Both the position numbers and the translations under genes were made by a program. The notes beneath the pieces were generated by a model that was given only the letters and a program-made list of their open reading frames with translations, had not been told where the DNA came from and did not search any database. Of a stretch of 64,000 bases of DNA, positions 55,180 to 64,000 are shown in pieces (the first letter of the stretch is position 1; each line of letters starts with the position of its first letter). The DNA lies in assembly GCA_946497035.1 (NCBI GenBank), contig CAMMIW010000001.1:101178-165177 (forward strand), read 5' to 3'. Origin of the DNA: an uncultured Eubacteriaceae bacterium. Its GTDB lineage: Bacteria > Bacillota > Clostridia > Lachnospirales > CAG-274.

Positions 55180-57471
55180 TTAATTTATTATGGCTTTTTC
55201 TAAAACTGTTTCTATATGGCTAGCTATAATTATTTCTACACCCTCTTTAACATAATCAGGCATTTCTTGTAAATCTACCTCATTATCTTTTGGTATAATA
55301 ACAGTTTTTATACCTATTCTTTTAGCGGCTAATATTTTTTCTTTTAAGCCACCAATAGGTAAAATATTGCCTCTTAATGTTATTTCTCCTGTCATAGCTA
55401 CATTTTTATTTATTTTTTTATTTGTTAAAGCAGATATAATAGCCGTTGTCATTGTTATACCTGCGGAAGGTCCATCTTTAGGGGTTGCACCTTCTGGTAT
55501 ATGTATATGTATATCATTTGTTTTATAAAAATTTTTAGTTAAATTATATTTTTTATAATTTGCTCTAACATAACTAATAGCCGCTTGTGCCGATTCATTC
55601 ATAACTTTTCCTACATTACCTGTTATACATATTTTACCGCTACCTTCCATAATAGCAACTTCTATATTTAATGTAGTACCTCCTACACTTGTCCAAGCAA
55701 GACCTGTAACACAACCTACCATATCTTTTTTATTTGATGTTTCTTTTTTATATTTTGGTGCACCTAAAAAATCATTTATATTATTGTTAGTTATAGTTAC
55801 ATTTTTTGTATCATCTTCTAATAATGCCTTTACTGTTTTTCTACATAATTTAGCTATATTTCTTTCTAATTGCCTTACACCTGTTTCTCTTGTGTATTCT
55901 GTTATTATTTTTTTAATAATAGGCTTACTTATTTTTAAATTTGTTTTAGATAAATTATGTAATTTTAATTGTTTTGGTATTAAAAATTTGCTAGTTATAA
56001 TCTCTTTTTCTTCTGTTGTATAGCTAGATAATTGTATTATTTCTAGTCTATCTCTTAAAGGCACAGGTATTTTAGATATATCGTTAGCAGTGCATATAAA
56101 AAATACTTTTGATACATCAAAAGGTATCTCTAAATAATTATCTTTAAACTCTTTATTTTGTTCTTTATCTAATACCTCTAATAAAGCCGCCGCAGGATCA
56201 CCTCTAAAATCTGTAGATGTTTTGTCTATCTCATCTAAAAGAACTAATGGGTTATTTGTTTTAGTATCATTTATAGCTTTTATTATTTTACCAGACATAG
56301 CACCTATATATGTTTTTCTATGACCTCTTATCTCTGCCTCATCTCTTAAGCCACCTAAAGCTAATCTTGTATATTTTATATTAAGAGCATTAGCTATACT
56401 TTTTGCTATAGATGTTTTACCTACACCAGGTGGGCCTAAAAGACAAATTATCGGTGTATTTATACTATCCGAATATTGCATAACCGCTATATGCTCTACT
56501 ATTCTTTCTTTAACATCTTCTAAGCCAAAATGATCTTTTTCTAAATGTTTTTCTATATCTAAAATATTTTTGTTAACCTCTGTTTCTTTTTGCCAAGGTA
56601 AATTTATAGCAAAATTTATATAGTCGTTACAAACTGTATATTCTGGTGAAGAATTTTGAATTTTAGATAGCCTATTTATTTCTTTTTCAAGCTTTTCTTT
56701 AACATATTTTGGTGCTTCTAAATTCGCTAATAGTTTTTTATAATTTTCTGCATCATTTTCATCATCATTTTTATTTAATTCTTTTTTTATAGCTTTTAGT
56801 TGCTCTTTTAAATAATACTCTTTTTGAGTTTTATCTATATTAACTCTAGTTTTGTTTAATATTTTAGCCTCTATTTTACTTATTTTTATTTTTTTGCCTA
56901 AAGCTTTTAATAAATTTTCTAGTTGTTTTTTTAAAGATATTTCATTTAATATAGAAAGTTTTTGTTCTATATCTAGCTCTATTTTGTTTATTAAACTTAC
57001 AAATATATTTTCAATATTATTGCTAGATAATATATCCATTATTACATCTGGCATAAAATTATTTTTTATTTTAGCATAATCTGCAAATGTATCTTTTAAA
57101 ATTTCTAAAAATGCTATTTCTTCTTCTTCTGATAAATCATTTTTAGTCTCTAAAATCTGGCAATTAGCTTTAAAAAATGGCGATTTTTGAGTTATTTCTT
57201 CTATTTTACAAGCTTTTATACCTTCTACCACTATCCTTGTTACCGTTGGCATAATATCGCTATATTTATTAATTTTAACTACAGTTCCTATATTGTTAAA
57301 TTCATTATTTTCTCTTTCTAAAACTAAACATATTTCTTTTTCTTCATCTAAAACACTTTCTAAAGCATATATAGACTTTTTTTTAGAAATATCTAAAGTA
57401 ATAGTTTCACCTTTTAATATAACTATATCTTTTATAGCTATTAAAGGCAACATTATATAATTATTATTCAT
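55180..57471 (-). CDS. lon: ATP-dependent Lon protease
   Basis: A 763-aa cytosolic AAA+ serine protease that degrades misfolded and regulatory proteins. The N-terminal substrate-binding domain spans about 1-200. Walker A is GPPGVGKTS, Walker B is LVLLDEIDK, and the catalytic Ser in TPKDGPSAGITM is at about 668. The partner Lys is in GGLKEKILAAKR at about 711. The ATG at 57471 (AGGTGG upstream) was chosen over a GTG three codons earlier. It heads a lon-engB-unknown gene operon. Confidence 0.96.
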   Translation of the reverse strand: MNNNYIMLPLIAIKDIVILKGETITLDISKKKSIYALESVLDEEKEICLVLERENNEFNNIGTVVKINKYSDIMPTVTRIVVEGIKACKIEEITQKSPFFKANCQILETKNDLSEEEEIAFLEILKDTFADYAKIKNNFMPDVIMDILSSNNIENIFVSLINKIELDIEQKLSILNEISLKKQLENLLKALGKKIKISKIEAKILNKTRVNIDKTQKEYYLKEQLKAIKKELNKNDDENDAENYKKLLANLEAPKYVKEKLEKEINRLSKIQNSSPEYTVCNDYINFAINLPWQKETEVNKNILDIEKHLEKDHFGLEDVKERIVEHIAVMQYSDSINTPIICLLGPPGVGKTSIAKSIANALNIKYTRLALGGLRDEAEIRGHRKTYIGAMSGKIIKAINDTKTNNPLVLLDEIDKTSTDFRGDPAAALLEVLDKEQNKEFKDNYLEIPFDVSKVFFICTANDISKIPVPLRDRLEIIQLSSYTTEEKEIITSKFLIPKQLKLHNLSKTNLKISKPIIKKIITEYTRETGVRQLERNIAKLCRKTVKALLEDDTKNVTITNNNINDFLGAPKYKKETSNKKDMVGCVTGLAWTSVGGTTLNIEVAIMEGSGKICITGNVGKVMNESAQAAISYVRANYKKYNLTKNFYKTNDIHIHIPEGATPKDGPSAGITMTTAIISALTNKKINKNVAMTGEITLRGNILPIGGLKEKILAAKRIGIKTVIIPKDNEVDLQEMPDYVKEGVEIIIASHIETVLEKAIIN

Positions 57472-57532
57472 TAATACCACCTATTCTAAATATTTTATTA
57501 AACATAATTTTTATACATTAAAATATATATAT

Positions 57533-57561
57533 ATTATTTACTTATAAACTAAGTTTGTCAA
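57533..57561 (-). promoter_or_regulatory. Promoter of lon-engB
   Basis: Minus strand TTGACA (57556-57561), 17-nt spacer, AATAAT (57533-57538). No CIRCE or CtsR-type repeat was recognised next to it. Confidence 0.6.
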
Positions 57562-57580
57562 TAGATATTTAAAATATTAT

Positions 57581-57609
57581 TTGAAATATAAAAAATTTTA
57601 TTGTATAAT
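57581..57609 (+). promoter_or_regulatory. Promoter of uppP
   Basis: TTGAAA (57581-57586), 17-nt spacer, TATAAT (57604-57609). Back-to-back with the lon promoter; the two -35 boxes are about 20 bp apart. Confidence 0.75.
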
Positions 57610-57653
57610 ACTTTTACATTAAATTTTTTATATTTTAATAAAGGAGGTAGATT

Positions 57654-58481
57654 ATGCAAAATCTAATAGAAATTTTTAAAGCTATATTTCTTGGTATAGT
57701 TGAAGGTATAACAGAATGGCTACCTATTAGTAGCACGGGCCATATGATTTTGGTTGACGAGTTTTTAAAGCTTAATTTAAGCGACAAATTTAAGTCTATG
57801 TTTTTTGTTGTTATACAATTAGGTGCAATATTAGCAGTTATTTTTATATATTTTAACAAATTAAATCCTTTTGCACCAAGCAAAACTAAAAGACAAAAAC
57901 ATCAAACATTTATATTATGGTTTAAAGTTATTTTTGCTTGTATACCAGCAGGTGTAATAGGCCTTTTATTTGATGATAAAATAGATGCTCTGTTTTATAA
58001 TTATCAAACGGTTGCCGCTATGTTAATTATTTATGGTGCACTATTTATATATATAGAAAATACACATAAAAATAAATCTTTTAAAATTAATACATTAAAT
58101 GCTCTTTCTTATAAAACAGCTTTTATGATAGGGCTTTTTCAAATTTTAGCCTTAATACCAGGCACATCTCGTTCTGGGGCTACAATAATTGGGGCTATGC
58201 TTATAGGCACATCTAGAATAGTTGCTACAGAATTTACATTTTTCTTAGCTATACCTGTTATGCTTGGTGCTAGCTTATTAAAAATAATAAAATTTGGCTT
58301 TAATTGGCAACCTTTAGAAATACAAGTTTTATTAGTTGGTTGTATAGTTTCTTTTGTGGTTTCTATATTTGCTATTAAATTTTTAGTAAACTATATTAAA
58401 ACTAACAATTTTAAAGCTTTTGGTTATTATAGAATAGTGCTTGGTATATTAGTTTTAGGATATTTTTTCTTAGCTAAATAA
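57654..58481 (+). CDS. uppP: Undecaprenyl-diphosphatase UppP (BacA)
   Basis: A 275-aa membrane enzyme that recycles undecaprenyl pyrophosphate for cell-wall synthesis and gives some bacitracin tolerance. The catalytic motifs are [17 protein letters not shown] at about 16-32 and [17 protein letters not shown] at about 170. About eight hydrophobic segments are seen. AAAGGAGG precedes the ATG. It is followed 60 bp later by a second cell-wall gene, a carboxypeptidase. Confidence 0.96.
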   Translation: MQNLIEIFKAIFLGIVEGITEWLPISSTGHMILVDEFLKLNLSDKFKSMFFVVIQLGAILAVIFIYFNKLNPFAPSKTKRQKHQTFILWFKVIFACIPAGVIGLLFDDKIDALFYNYQTVAAMLIIYGALFIYIENTHKNKSFKINTLNALSYKTAFMIGLFQILALIPGTSRSGATIIGAMLIGTSRIVATEFTFFLAIPVMLGASLLKIIKFGFNWQPLEIQVLLVGCIVSFVVSIFAIKFLVNYIKTNNFKAFGYYRIVLGILVLGYFFLAK

Positions 58482-58540
58482 ATAATTATATAAAAAACTG
58501 GGAAAAATAATAATATAAATTTATTAAAGGAGTTTTTAAA

Positions 58541-59692
58541 ATGCCAAAATTTATAATATTTTTCTTAGTTTTTTTTATTTTATCTAATAACAACATTTTT
58601 ATTACATTTGCAAATAATAAAAATATTAATATTGAAGCTCAAGGCGCTATATTAATGGATTTTAAAACAGGACGTATACTTTATAGCAAAGATGCAGATA
58701 AACCTCTTGCTATGGCTAGCACAACTAAAATAATGACGGCTATAATAGCTTTAGAAAAAGGCAACTTAGAAGATATAGTTAAAGTTAGCAAAAATGCTAC
58801 AAAAGCTCCACCGGTAAAAATGCATTTAAACGAAAATGAAGAAATAAAGCTAAAAGATTTATTATATGCATTAATGTTACAATCTTCTAATGACGCTGCT
58901 GTTGCTATAGCAGAACATATATCAGGTGATGTAGATACATTTTGTAATATGATGACAGAAAAAGCAAAAGAACTAGGAGCTAAAGATACAGTTTTTAGAA
59001 CACCTAATGGGCTAGATGATTTAGATCACCATTCTACAGCCTATGATATGGCTATTATAGCGAGATATGCTCTTAATAATAAACAATTTATGGATATTAT
59101 AAATACAACACAAGTATCTTTTAAAACAAATAAAGCTACCTATGATATAATAAATAAAAATAGGCTTTTATCTGAATATGAAGGGGCTAATGGCGTTAAA
59201 ACAGGCTATACTGGTAAAGCAGGCCATTGTTTTGTTGGTTCTGCTACAAAAGGAGATATGACTCTTATATCTGTTGTTTTAGCTAGTGGTTGGGGAGATA
59301 AAGGAAAAAAACAAAAATGGATAGATACTAAAACTTTATTAAACTATGGCTTTGAAAATTTTTCATATAAAAATATATTAAATAATACAGATATATCTAA
59401 TACTATATTAGTTGAAAAAGGAGAAAAAGATAACGCCTCTTTGTACTATGAAAATGACATAATATTACCTTTATCAAAAGATGAAGAAAATAAAATTTCT
59501 ATAAAGCTTGACTATATAAAAACTATAAAAGCACCTGTTAAAGAAAATGAAAAAGTAGGTGTAGCTAATATATATTTAGATAATAACCTTTTAGCACAAA
59601 CAAATATATTAACTAAAGAAGCTATTGACAAAAAAACATTTAATTCTTATATTAATGATATATTTGAAAATTGGATTAATATTTTAAATTAA
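58541..59692 (+). CDS. D-alanyl-D-alanine carboxypeptidase (DacF/PBP5 type)
   Basis: A 383-aa exported serine peptidase (peptidase family S11) that trims peptidoglycan stem peptides. A signal peptide (FIIFFLVFFILSNNNIFITFA) is followed by the active-site SxxK STTK (Ser60), SSN at about 115 and KTG at about 220. A C-terminal beta domain of about 100 residues follows, as in PBP5/DacF. No C-terminal amphipathic anchor is obvious. AAAGGAG precedes the ATG. Confidence 0.93.
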   Translation: MPKFIIFFLVFFILSNNNIFITFANNKNINIEAQGAILMDFKTGRILYSKDADKPLAMASTTKIMTAIIALEKGNLEDIVKVSKNATKAPPVKMHLNENEEIKLKDLLYALMLQSSNDAAVAIAEHISGDVDTFCNMMTEKAKELGAKDTVFRTPNGLDDLDHHSTAYDMAIIARYALNNKQFMDIINTTQVSFKTNKATYDIINKNRLLSEYEGANGVKTGYTGKAGHCFVGSATKGDMTLISVVLASGWGDKGKKQKWIDTKTLLNYGFENFSYKNILNNTDISNTILVEKGEKDNASLYYENDIILPLSKDEENKISIKLDYIKTIKAPVKENEKVGVANIYLDNNLLAQTNILTKEAIDKKTFNSYINDIFENWINILN

Positions 59693-59724
59693 CGGTGTAG
59701 AAATTTTATCTACACCGCTTTTTT
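59693..59724. terminator. Bidirectional terminator, carboxypeptidase / M18 (GGTGTAGA family)
   Basis: CGGTGTAGA-AATTTTA-TCTACACCG followed by CTTTTTT. It lies between convergent genes. Confidence 0.88.
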
Positions 59725-59726
59725 AA

Positions 59727-61106
59727 TTAAGCTTCATCTAAAAACACTCTATAACCTTTTACTGCTTCGTATATATCTGCTTTACTAGTTATCTCCCAAG
59801 GAGCGTGCATACATAATACTGCTACACCACTATCTATAACCTGCATACCATAATTAGCAAGTATATAGGCTATTGTGCCACCACCACCAAGATCTACTTT
59901 GCCAAGCTCAGCTGTTTGAAAAGCAACGTTATTTTTATCCATAATATTTCTTAAGTGTGCAATATATTCTGGGTTAGCATCATTAGAACCACCTTTACCG
60001 CCAGATCCGGTAAATTTGTTAAATACAAGTCCTTTTGCAAAATATGCAGAATTTTTCTTTTCATAAGCACTACCATATAACGGGTCATAAGCAGCACTAA
60101 CATCTGAAGATAACATTTTAGAATTTTGTAAAGCTCTTCTTAATTTTAGCTCAGAATAATCTCCCATTCTGTCCATAAGCTCTGCTAAGCTATTTTCAAA
60201 AAATTTACCTTGCATACCTGTAGCACCAACGCTACCTATTTCCTCTTTATCTACCAATATACAGCAAGCAGTTCTTTTAACAGGCTTATCTTCAAGCATA
60301 GCCATTAAAGATGTAAAAGCACAAACTCTGTCATCTTGACCATACGCCATAATCATACTTTTATCTATACCACAATCTCTAGCTTTACCTGCAGGTACAA
60401 TTTCTAACTCAGCAGATAAAAAATCTTCTTCTTCTATATCATATGTGTCTTTTAAAAGTTTTAATACGTTAGCTTTTACTGCGTCTTTTTCTTCATCTTT
60501 TAAAGGTTTATTAGCTATTAATAAATCTAAATTTTCTCCTTCTATAACTTTTCTTGCAGTTTTATCCATTTGCTCTCTAGATAAATGTGCTAATAAATCT
60601 GTAATAACAAAAACTGGATCTTCTTCTTTTTCTCCAATATTTATTTTAACTTTTGTGCCATCTTTTTTTATAATAACACCGTGTAAAGCTAAAGGTGTTG
60701 CAACCCATTGATATTTTTTAATACCACCGTAATAGTGTGTATCTAAAAATGCAAGTTCACTATCTTCATATAAAGGATTTTGTTTAACATCTATACGAGG
60801 AGAATCTATATGTGCTCCTAGTATATTCATACCATTTTGTATATCTTCTTCGCCTATTTGATATAAAACAATAGCTTTATCCATACATACCGCATAAACT
60901 TTGTCTCCTGTTTTTATAGTTTCATTATTTTTTATAATGTCTTTTAAATCTTTATAGCCTACTTTTTTAGCTAAATCTATAGTAAGTTCTACACATTCTC
61001 TTTCTGTTTTACCTAAATCTAACATTTGTCTATATTTATAGTTTATTTTTTCAAGCTCTTCTAGTTGGTTTTGGTTATAAACTTTCCAAAGATTTTCTCT
61101 TTTCAA
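59727..61106 (-). CDS. M18 family aminopeptidase
   Basis: A 459-aa metallo-aminopeptidase (aspartyl aminopeptidase-type) that trims peptides in the cytosol. Metal-binding segments are LGAHIDSPRIDVKQ, GQDDRVCAFTSL, DKEEIGSVGATGMQ and a C-terminal CMHAPWE. The start is TTG at 61106, ten bases after AAAGGTG; a GTG three codons upstream sits too close to that site. Cofactor is probably Zn or Co. Confidence 0.9.
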   Translation of the reverse strand: MKRENLWKVYNQNQLEELEKINYKYRQMLDLGKTERECVELTIDLAKKVGYKDLKDIIKNNETIKTGDKVYAVCMDKAIVLYQIGEEDIQNGMNILGAHIDSPRIDVKQNPLYEDSELAFLDTHYYGGIKKYQWVATPLALHGVIIKKDGTKVKINIGEKEEDPVFVITDLLAHLSREQMDKTARKVIEGENLDLLIANKPLKDEEKDAVKANVLKLLKDTYDIEEEDFLSAELEIVPAGKARDCGIDKSMIMAYGQDDRVCAFTSLMAMLEDKPVKRTACCILVDKEEIGSVGATGMQGKFFENSLAELMDRMGDYSELKLRRALQNSKMLSSDVSAAYDPLYGSAYEKKNSAYFAKGLVFNKFTGSGGKGGSNDANPEYIAHLRNIMDKNNVAFQTAELGKVDLGGGGTIAYILANYGMQVIDSGVAVLCMHAPWEITSKADIYEAVKGYRVFLDEA

Positions 61107-61168
61107 TAAAATCACACACCTTTTTTATAAATTTATAGTATTTTTATAATTTTATCAATAAAACCATA

Positions 61169-61768
61169 TTATGTCAACGAATAAAATTTTATTAATTTAT
61201 TACTGTCAATAAAATCTATATTATTATATATATTTTCTTCTTTTGTATTATAACATAATGAAAAATATAAATTTTTATTATTTATACTATAAATATTGTT
61301 AATTAAATTAACATTTTGTTTAATTTCATTTATACTTATTTTAGAAAAGTTTAATTTTAAACCTATACCTAAATATTTGCTATAAGCTTCCTTTATATTC
61401 CATATTTTTATATACTCAATATCTTTATCATTTTCATTTAATATTTTTTTTAGTGTAGTTTCTTTTATAATTCTATCTTCTTCTATATCAATCCCTACAT
61501 TAACAGTTGCTAAACAACAACTAGTATAATTATTACTATGACTAATATTAAAATATAAATTGTTGTTTAAAAATATTGGCTTTCCCATTTTATCTTTATT
61601 AATATTATCCATATTGATAAATTTATTATATTTTTTATAATACATATAGTTTAACAATAAATAAGACATCTTTGTTTCATCTTTTATAGATTTATAAAAT
61701 TTAGGCATATGAAAATTAATGTTACATATATCAAATTTTTTTGTTATGTAAGTTTCAATATATTTCAT
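61169..61768 (-). CDS. 4'-Phosphopantetheinyl transferase family protein
   Basis: A 199-aa Sfp-type enzyme that transfers phosphopantetheine from CoA to carrier proteins. The metal-binding motif GIDIEEDR is at about 91-98, and the second signature WNIKEAYSKYLGIGL follows. The preceding FNISHSNNYTSCCLA is also typical. It overlaps the recombinase stop by ATGA. No carrier-protein gene or synthase is in the window. Confidence 0.85.
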   Translation of the reverse strand: MKYIETYITKKFDICNINFHMPKFYKSIKDETKMSYLLLNYMYYKKYNKFINMDNINKDKMGKPIFLNNNLYFNISHSNNYTSCCLATVNVGIDIEEDRIIKETTLKKILNENDKDIEYIKIWNIKEAYSKYLGIGLKLNFSKISINEIKQNVNLINNIYSINNKNLYFSLCYNTKEENIYNNIDFIDSNKLIKFYSLT

Positions 61769-62838
61769 AAATTATTCTCCCTAAGTTTTGTAACTAATGC
61801 TGCTTGTTTTCTTCTATCTTCTTTCATTTTAGCATAATGTTTTTTAGTAGTGTTTATATCTGAATGTCCTAATGCATCTGCCACAAGGTATATATCTTCA
61901 GTTTTTTCATAAAGAGCCGTTCCATATGTGCTCCTAAGCTTATGGGGAGATATATTTTTTAAAGGTGTAGCTATTTTTGAATATTTTTTGACTAAGTTTT
62001 GTATAGTTCTTACATTTATTCTTTTTCTCTGCATAGATAAAAAAAGTGCATCTTCATGGCCTTCTACAGCTTCTATTTGCTCTCTCTCATCTAAATAATC
62101 ATTAAGAGCTTCATATACTTCATCTCCAAAATATACTATACTTTCGTTTCCACCTTTTCTTAAAATTTTTATACCTCTTCTATAAAAATCTATATCTTCA
62201 ATATTTATTCCTACACATTCTGATATACGCATACCTGTTCCTAATAACAGACAAACTATAGCAAAATCTCTAGTTTTAGTATAAATATGATAAGATTGTT
62301 CTTTTTTTGTAAGCTTTGTTCCATTTTCTATTTCATCTAATAAGGCTTCCACCTCTTCTTTTTCTAAATATATTATATTTTTATAATGTATTTTAGGTGT
62401 TTCTATTAGCTCAGCAGGATTAGATTTTATCTCTCCCACTTTATAAAAATAATGTAATATTCTCCTTATAGCAGATAATTTTCTAGCTTTACCATTTTCA
62501 TTGTTTATACGATTTATAGTTGTTATTTTACCTAGTTTTGTTATATTTTCAGTTTGATGATAAGACATATAATCTAAAAATCTATCTATATCTTTATATG
62601 TTATATAGTCTAAATCTTTTACATCTATATTTAAAATATTTTTATTTTTAAAATATTTCGTATTTTCAAATAAATAATTAAAAAATAGCTTTAAGTCATA
62701 TGCATAGCCTATCCTAGTTTTTATAGATGTAGTTAAGCTAATAGACATAAAAAAATCATAACAAATGTCTGGTAAATCTTTTAAAATTTCTTTTAATCTA
62801 TTTATTAATTCTATTTCTAATTTTTTGTTATAGCTCAT
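61765..62838 (-). CDS. Tyrosine recombinase (XerS-like)
   Basis: A 357-aa site-specific recombinase. The catalytic residues are in GTGMRISE (Arg), HKLRSTYG (His..Arg) and LGHSDINTTKKHY (His and Tyr nucleophile). The length and the long N-terminal SAM-like domain match the XerS type of Firmicutes, which resolves chromosome dimers at a dif-like site. No such site was recognised nearby. AAGGG precedes the ATG. It could instead be a mobile-element integrase, but no element genes surround it. Confidence 0.88.
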   Translation of the reverse strand: MSYNKKLEIELINRLKEILKDLPDICYDFFMSISLTTSIKTRIGYAYDLKLFFNYLFENTKYFKNKNILNIDVKDLDYITYKDIDRFLDYMSYHQTENITKLGKITTINRINNENGKARKLSAIRRILHYFYKVGEIKSNPAELIETPKIHYKNIIYLEKEEVEALLDEIENGTKLTKKEQSYHIYTKTRDFAIVCLLLGTGMRISECVGINIEDIDFYRRGIKILRKGGNESIVYFGDEVYEALNDYLDEREQIEAVEGHEDALFLSMQRKRINVRTIQNLVKKYSKIATPLKNISPHKLRSTYGTALYEKTEDIYLVADALGHSDINTTKKHYAKMKEDRRKQAALVTKLRENNL

Positions 62839-62986
62839 AATATTTTCCCTTCTAAATATTTTAAAAAGAAATATTTACCATTAAATATACATAATAATAG
62901 TAAAAATCAACTAGTCTATGTTAATACCTTAATATAATAGTTTTAACACTTTTATAGTATAATTTTTACTATTACTATCTAATATT

Positions 62987-63229
62987 TTAAAATTCATCAT
63001 CTAAAACTCTTATTTTAAACTTGCTAACTATATCTATATAACATTTATCACATAAATCAAAACTATGTTTTTGTCCATCTAGTCTTGATAAATATCCCCA
63101 ATCTTTATCTATTGATAAATATTCACAAAACTTTCCAAACTGATCTCTATCTATAGGTTTACCACACATATTACAATATACTTCATATATTTCCTCTTGC
63201 TCTGTAAGTATTTTTTTAGTCTTTCTCAT
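62987..63229 (-). CDS. Small zinc-ribbon-like protein
   Basis: An 80-aa protein with two Cys pairs, CNMCGK and CDKC, which look like a zinc knuckle pair about 37 residues apart. The middle is GYLSRLDGQKHSFDL. I do not recognise the family. The ribosome site region AGGGGGGTGGG upstream of the ATG is unusually G-rich for this sequence. Confidence 0.7.
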   Translation of the reverse strand: MRKTKKILTEQEEIYEVYCNMCGKPIDRDQFGKFCEYLSIDKDWGYLSRLDGQKHSFDLCDKCYIDIVSKFKIRVLDDEF

Positions 63230-63318
63230 GTTTTTTGCCCACCCCCCTAATTAAAAGTTACATATATATTATACACTATATTAGGGGTATATGTATACAG
63301 GTAAAATATGATATAAAT

Positions 63319-63372
63319 ATTAAAAGTATAAAAATAAGCACTTAACTAAGTGCTTATTTTTATACTTTTAAT
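63319..63372. terminator. 54-bp perfect palindrome terminator
   Basis: Two perfect 26-nt arms around a 2-nt centre, with core AAGCACTTA/TAAGTGCTT and flanking A/T runs. It overlaps the stop codon of the 60-aa gene on the minus strand. Loop size is too small for the inner pairs to close fully, so the cruciform/hairpin tip opens slightly. Confidence 0.9.
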
Positions 63373-63554
63373 TAGCAAATACCTCTATTTAAATTAGGCA
63401 TAAACATTAATAAGAATAAAATAAGGATAAATGAATCATTACCACAGCCACCCATAAAACCTGGACATAATACCATTAATAAAACTAAAATTAATAGTAA
63501 GCTATCATTATTGCCTCCACAAAAATTATTTGTTGCACCAATAGGATTGTTCAT
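63372..63554 (-). CDS. Small Cys/Gly hydrophobic protein with internal repeat
   Basis: A 60-aa protein. The core is a tandem of two similar halves, CGGNNDSLLLILVLLMVLCP and CGNDSFILILFLLMFMPN. It could be a membrane or spore-associated small protein, but I cannot name the family. AAGGAGG lies 6 nt before the ATG at 63554; a longer upstream reading lacks a ribosome site. It is a single gene with its own terminator. Confidence 0.7.
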   Translation of the reverse strand: MNNPIGATNNFCGGNNDSLLLILVLLMVLCPGFMGGCGNDSFILILFLLMFMPNLNRGIC

Positions 63555-63835
63555 AATAATCCTCCTTAAAATTAATTTATATTTTATTATATGATACAAA
63601 TTAATTTTTTTGCCTGTCCTTAATAATTTTTTATTTTATATTTATCCAAATATTTTTTATATAGTTAAACCACTTTCAAAAATCTTTATGAAATATTTTT
63701 ATTCTATTATTACCTATATATTATATCAATAGTTTTTATTTTAAAAAAATATCCAGTATTATATATTTTTATAACTCTAAGTCTAAGTATGTAAAATAAT
63801 ATGTTTTATAATCTCAAATATAATATAACAACAAA

Positions 63836-63861
63836 AAAAGGAAGTCATATAACTTCCTTTT
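63836..63861 (-). terminator. Terminator of the tRNA genes
   Basis: Minus strand AAAAGGAAGT...ACTTCCTTTT followed by TTT, directly after tRNA-Cys. Confidence 0.88.
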
Positions 63862-63869
63862 CTAAACAA

Positions 63870-63940
63870 AGGCGACACCCAGATTTGAACTGGGGATCAG
63901 GGAGTTGCAGTCCCATGCCTTACCGCTTGGCTATATCGCC
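63870..63940 (-). tRNA. tRNA-Cys (GCA)
   Basis: Minus strand, 71 nt. The acceptor stem is GGCGATA/TGTCGCC with wobble, the anticodon loop is CTGCAAC giving GCA, and the T-arm reads GTTCAAATC. The 3' CCA is not encoded. Confidence 0.95.
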
Positions 63941-63945
63941 ATAGA

Positions 63946-64000
63946 TGACCCGTAGGGGAATCGAACCCCTGTTTTAGCCGTGAAAGGGCCACGTCTTAAC
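63946..64000 (-). tRNA. tRNA-Glu (TTC), truncated by the window edge
   Basis: Minus strand. The visible part ends GGGTCA, with the T-arm GTTCGATTC and an anticodon loop CTTTCAC giving TTC. The 5' side lies beyond the window. Confidence 0.88.

Noticed and set aside
63600..63832. An RNA gene or ORF before the tRNA cluster
   Set aside because: Only AT-rich sequence without a start site, structure or repeat was found.

Overview
The window is strongly AT-rich, densely coded chromosomal DNA from an anaerobic low-GC Firmicute, most likely a member of the Clostridia (possibly Lachnospirales-like). The indications are strong AAGGAGG-type ribosome binding sites, RNase J, the ireB-ruvX-DUF1292 trio, Rex, a CIRCE-controlled groESL, a CAP-domain secreted protein, a surface protein with copper-amine-oxidase-type repeats, and consensus sigma-A promoters. 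The species cannot be named from this sequence alone.

Layout. 1-4.4 kb: purF, purB and purA (IMP entry and AMP synthesis). 4.4-8.7 kb (minus): rnj, a DUF1292 gene, ruvX, ireB and mtaB. 8.7-13.2 kb: an AraC-type regulator with a degenerate receiver domain, divergent from an unrecognised gene with a His/Cys-rich tail and a two-gene ThrE-type exporter. 13.2-15.4 kb: a flavin reductase and a DEAD-box helicase. 15.7-20.6 kb: a complete sucrose operon (PTS IIBC, sucrose-6-phosphate hydrolase, LacI-type regulator, fructokinase), in which the fructokinase carries an in-frame stop. 20.8-30.3 kb: cell-surface region (CAP protein, chemoreceptor, abundant S-layer-like protein, BspA-type leucine-rich-repeat protein, SseB-like protein). 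30.4-35.2 kb: rex, an ABC-F ATPase and groEL/groES.

35.3-40.1 kb (minus): DNA glycosylase, DUF2809 protein, small unknown, dCMP deaminase, rRNA methyltransferase and Ktr-type potassium uptake. 40.5-44.7 kb (minus): phoU-pstBAC-pstS phosphate transport. 44.9-48.2 kb is the clearest accessory insert: three small phage-tail-type genes and a DUF262/DUF1524-type putative restriction protein. 48.4-51.8 kb: DUF6512-like protein, lspA, fructose-bisphosphate aldolase, and rplM-rpsI with a GC-rich leader. 52-57.5 kb (minus): M23 peptidase, aroD, an unknown membrane protein, engB and lon. 57.6-61.1 kb: uppP, a D-Ala-D-Ala carboxypeptidase and an M18 aminopeptidase. 61.2-64 kb (minus): phosphopantetheinyl transferase, XerS-like recombinase, two small proteins, tRNA-Cys and a truncated tRNA-Glu.

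The least explained signals are non-coding. One terminator family with a GG..GTAGA/TCTAC..CC stem recurs at least eight times with compensatory base changes. A second family of G-poor, C-punctuated elements starting with GGTTCTTTT lies just 3' of four unrelated genes on the same strand as those genes. Next to one of these a perfect hairpin displays an anti-Shine-Dalgarno loop. Two terminators are unusually long perfect palindromes that run into coding sequence. No CRISPR array, transposase, rRNA operon or replication origin was seen.
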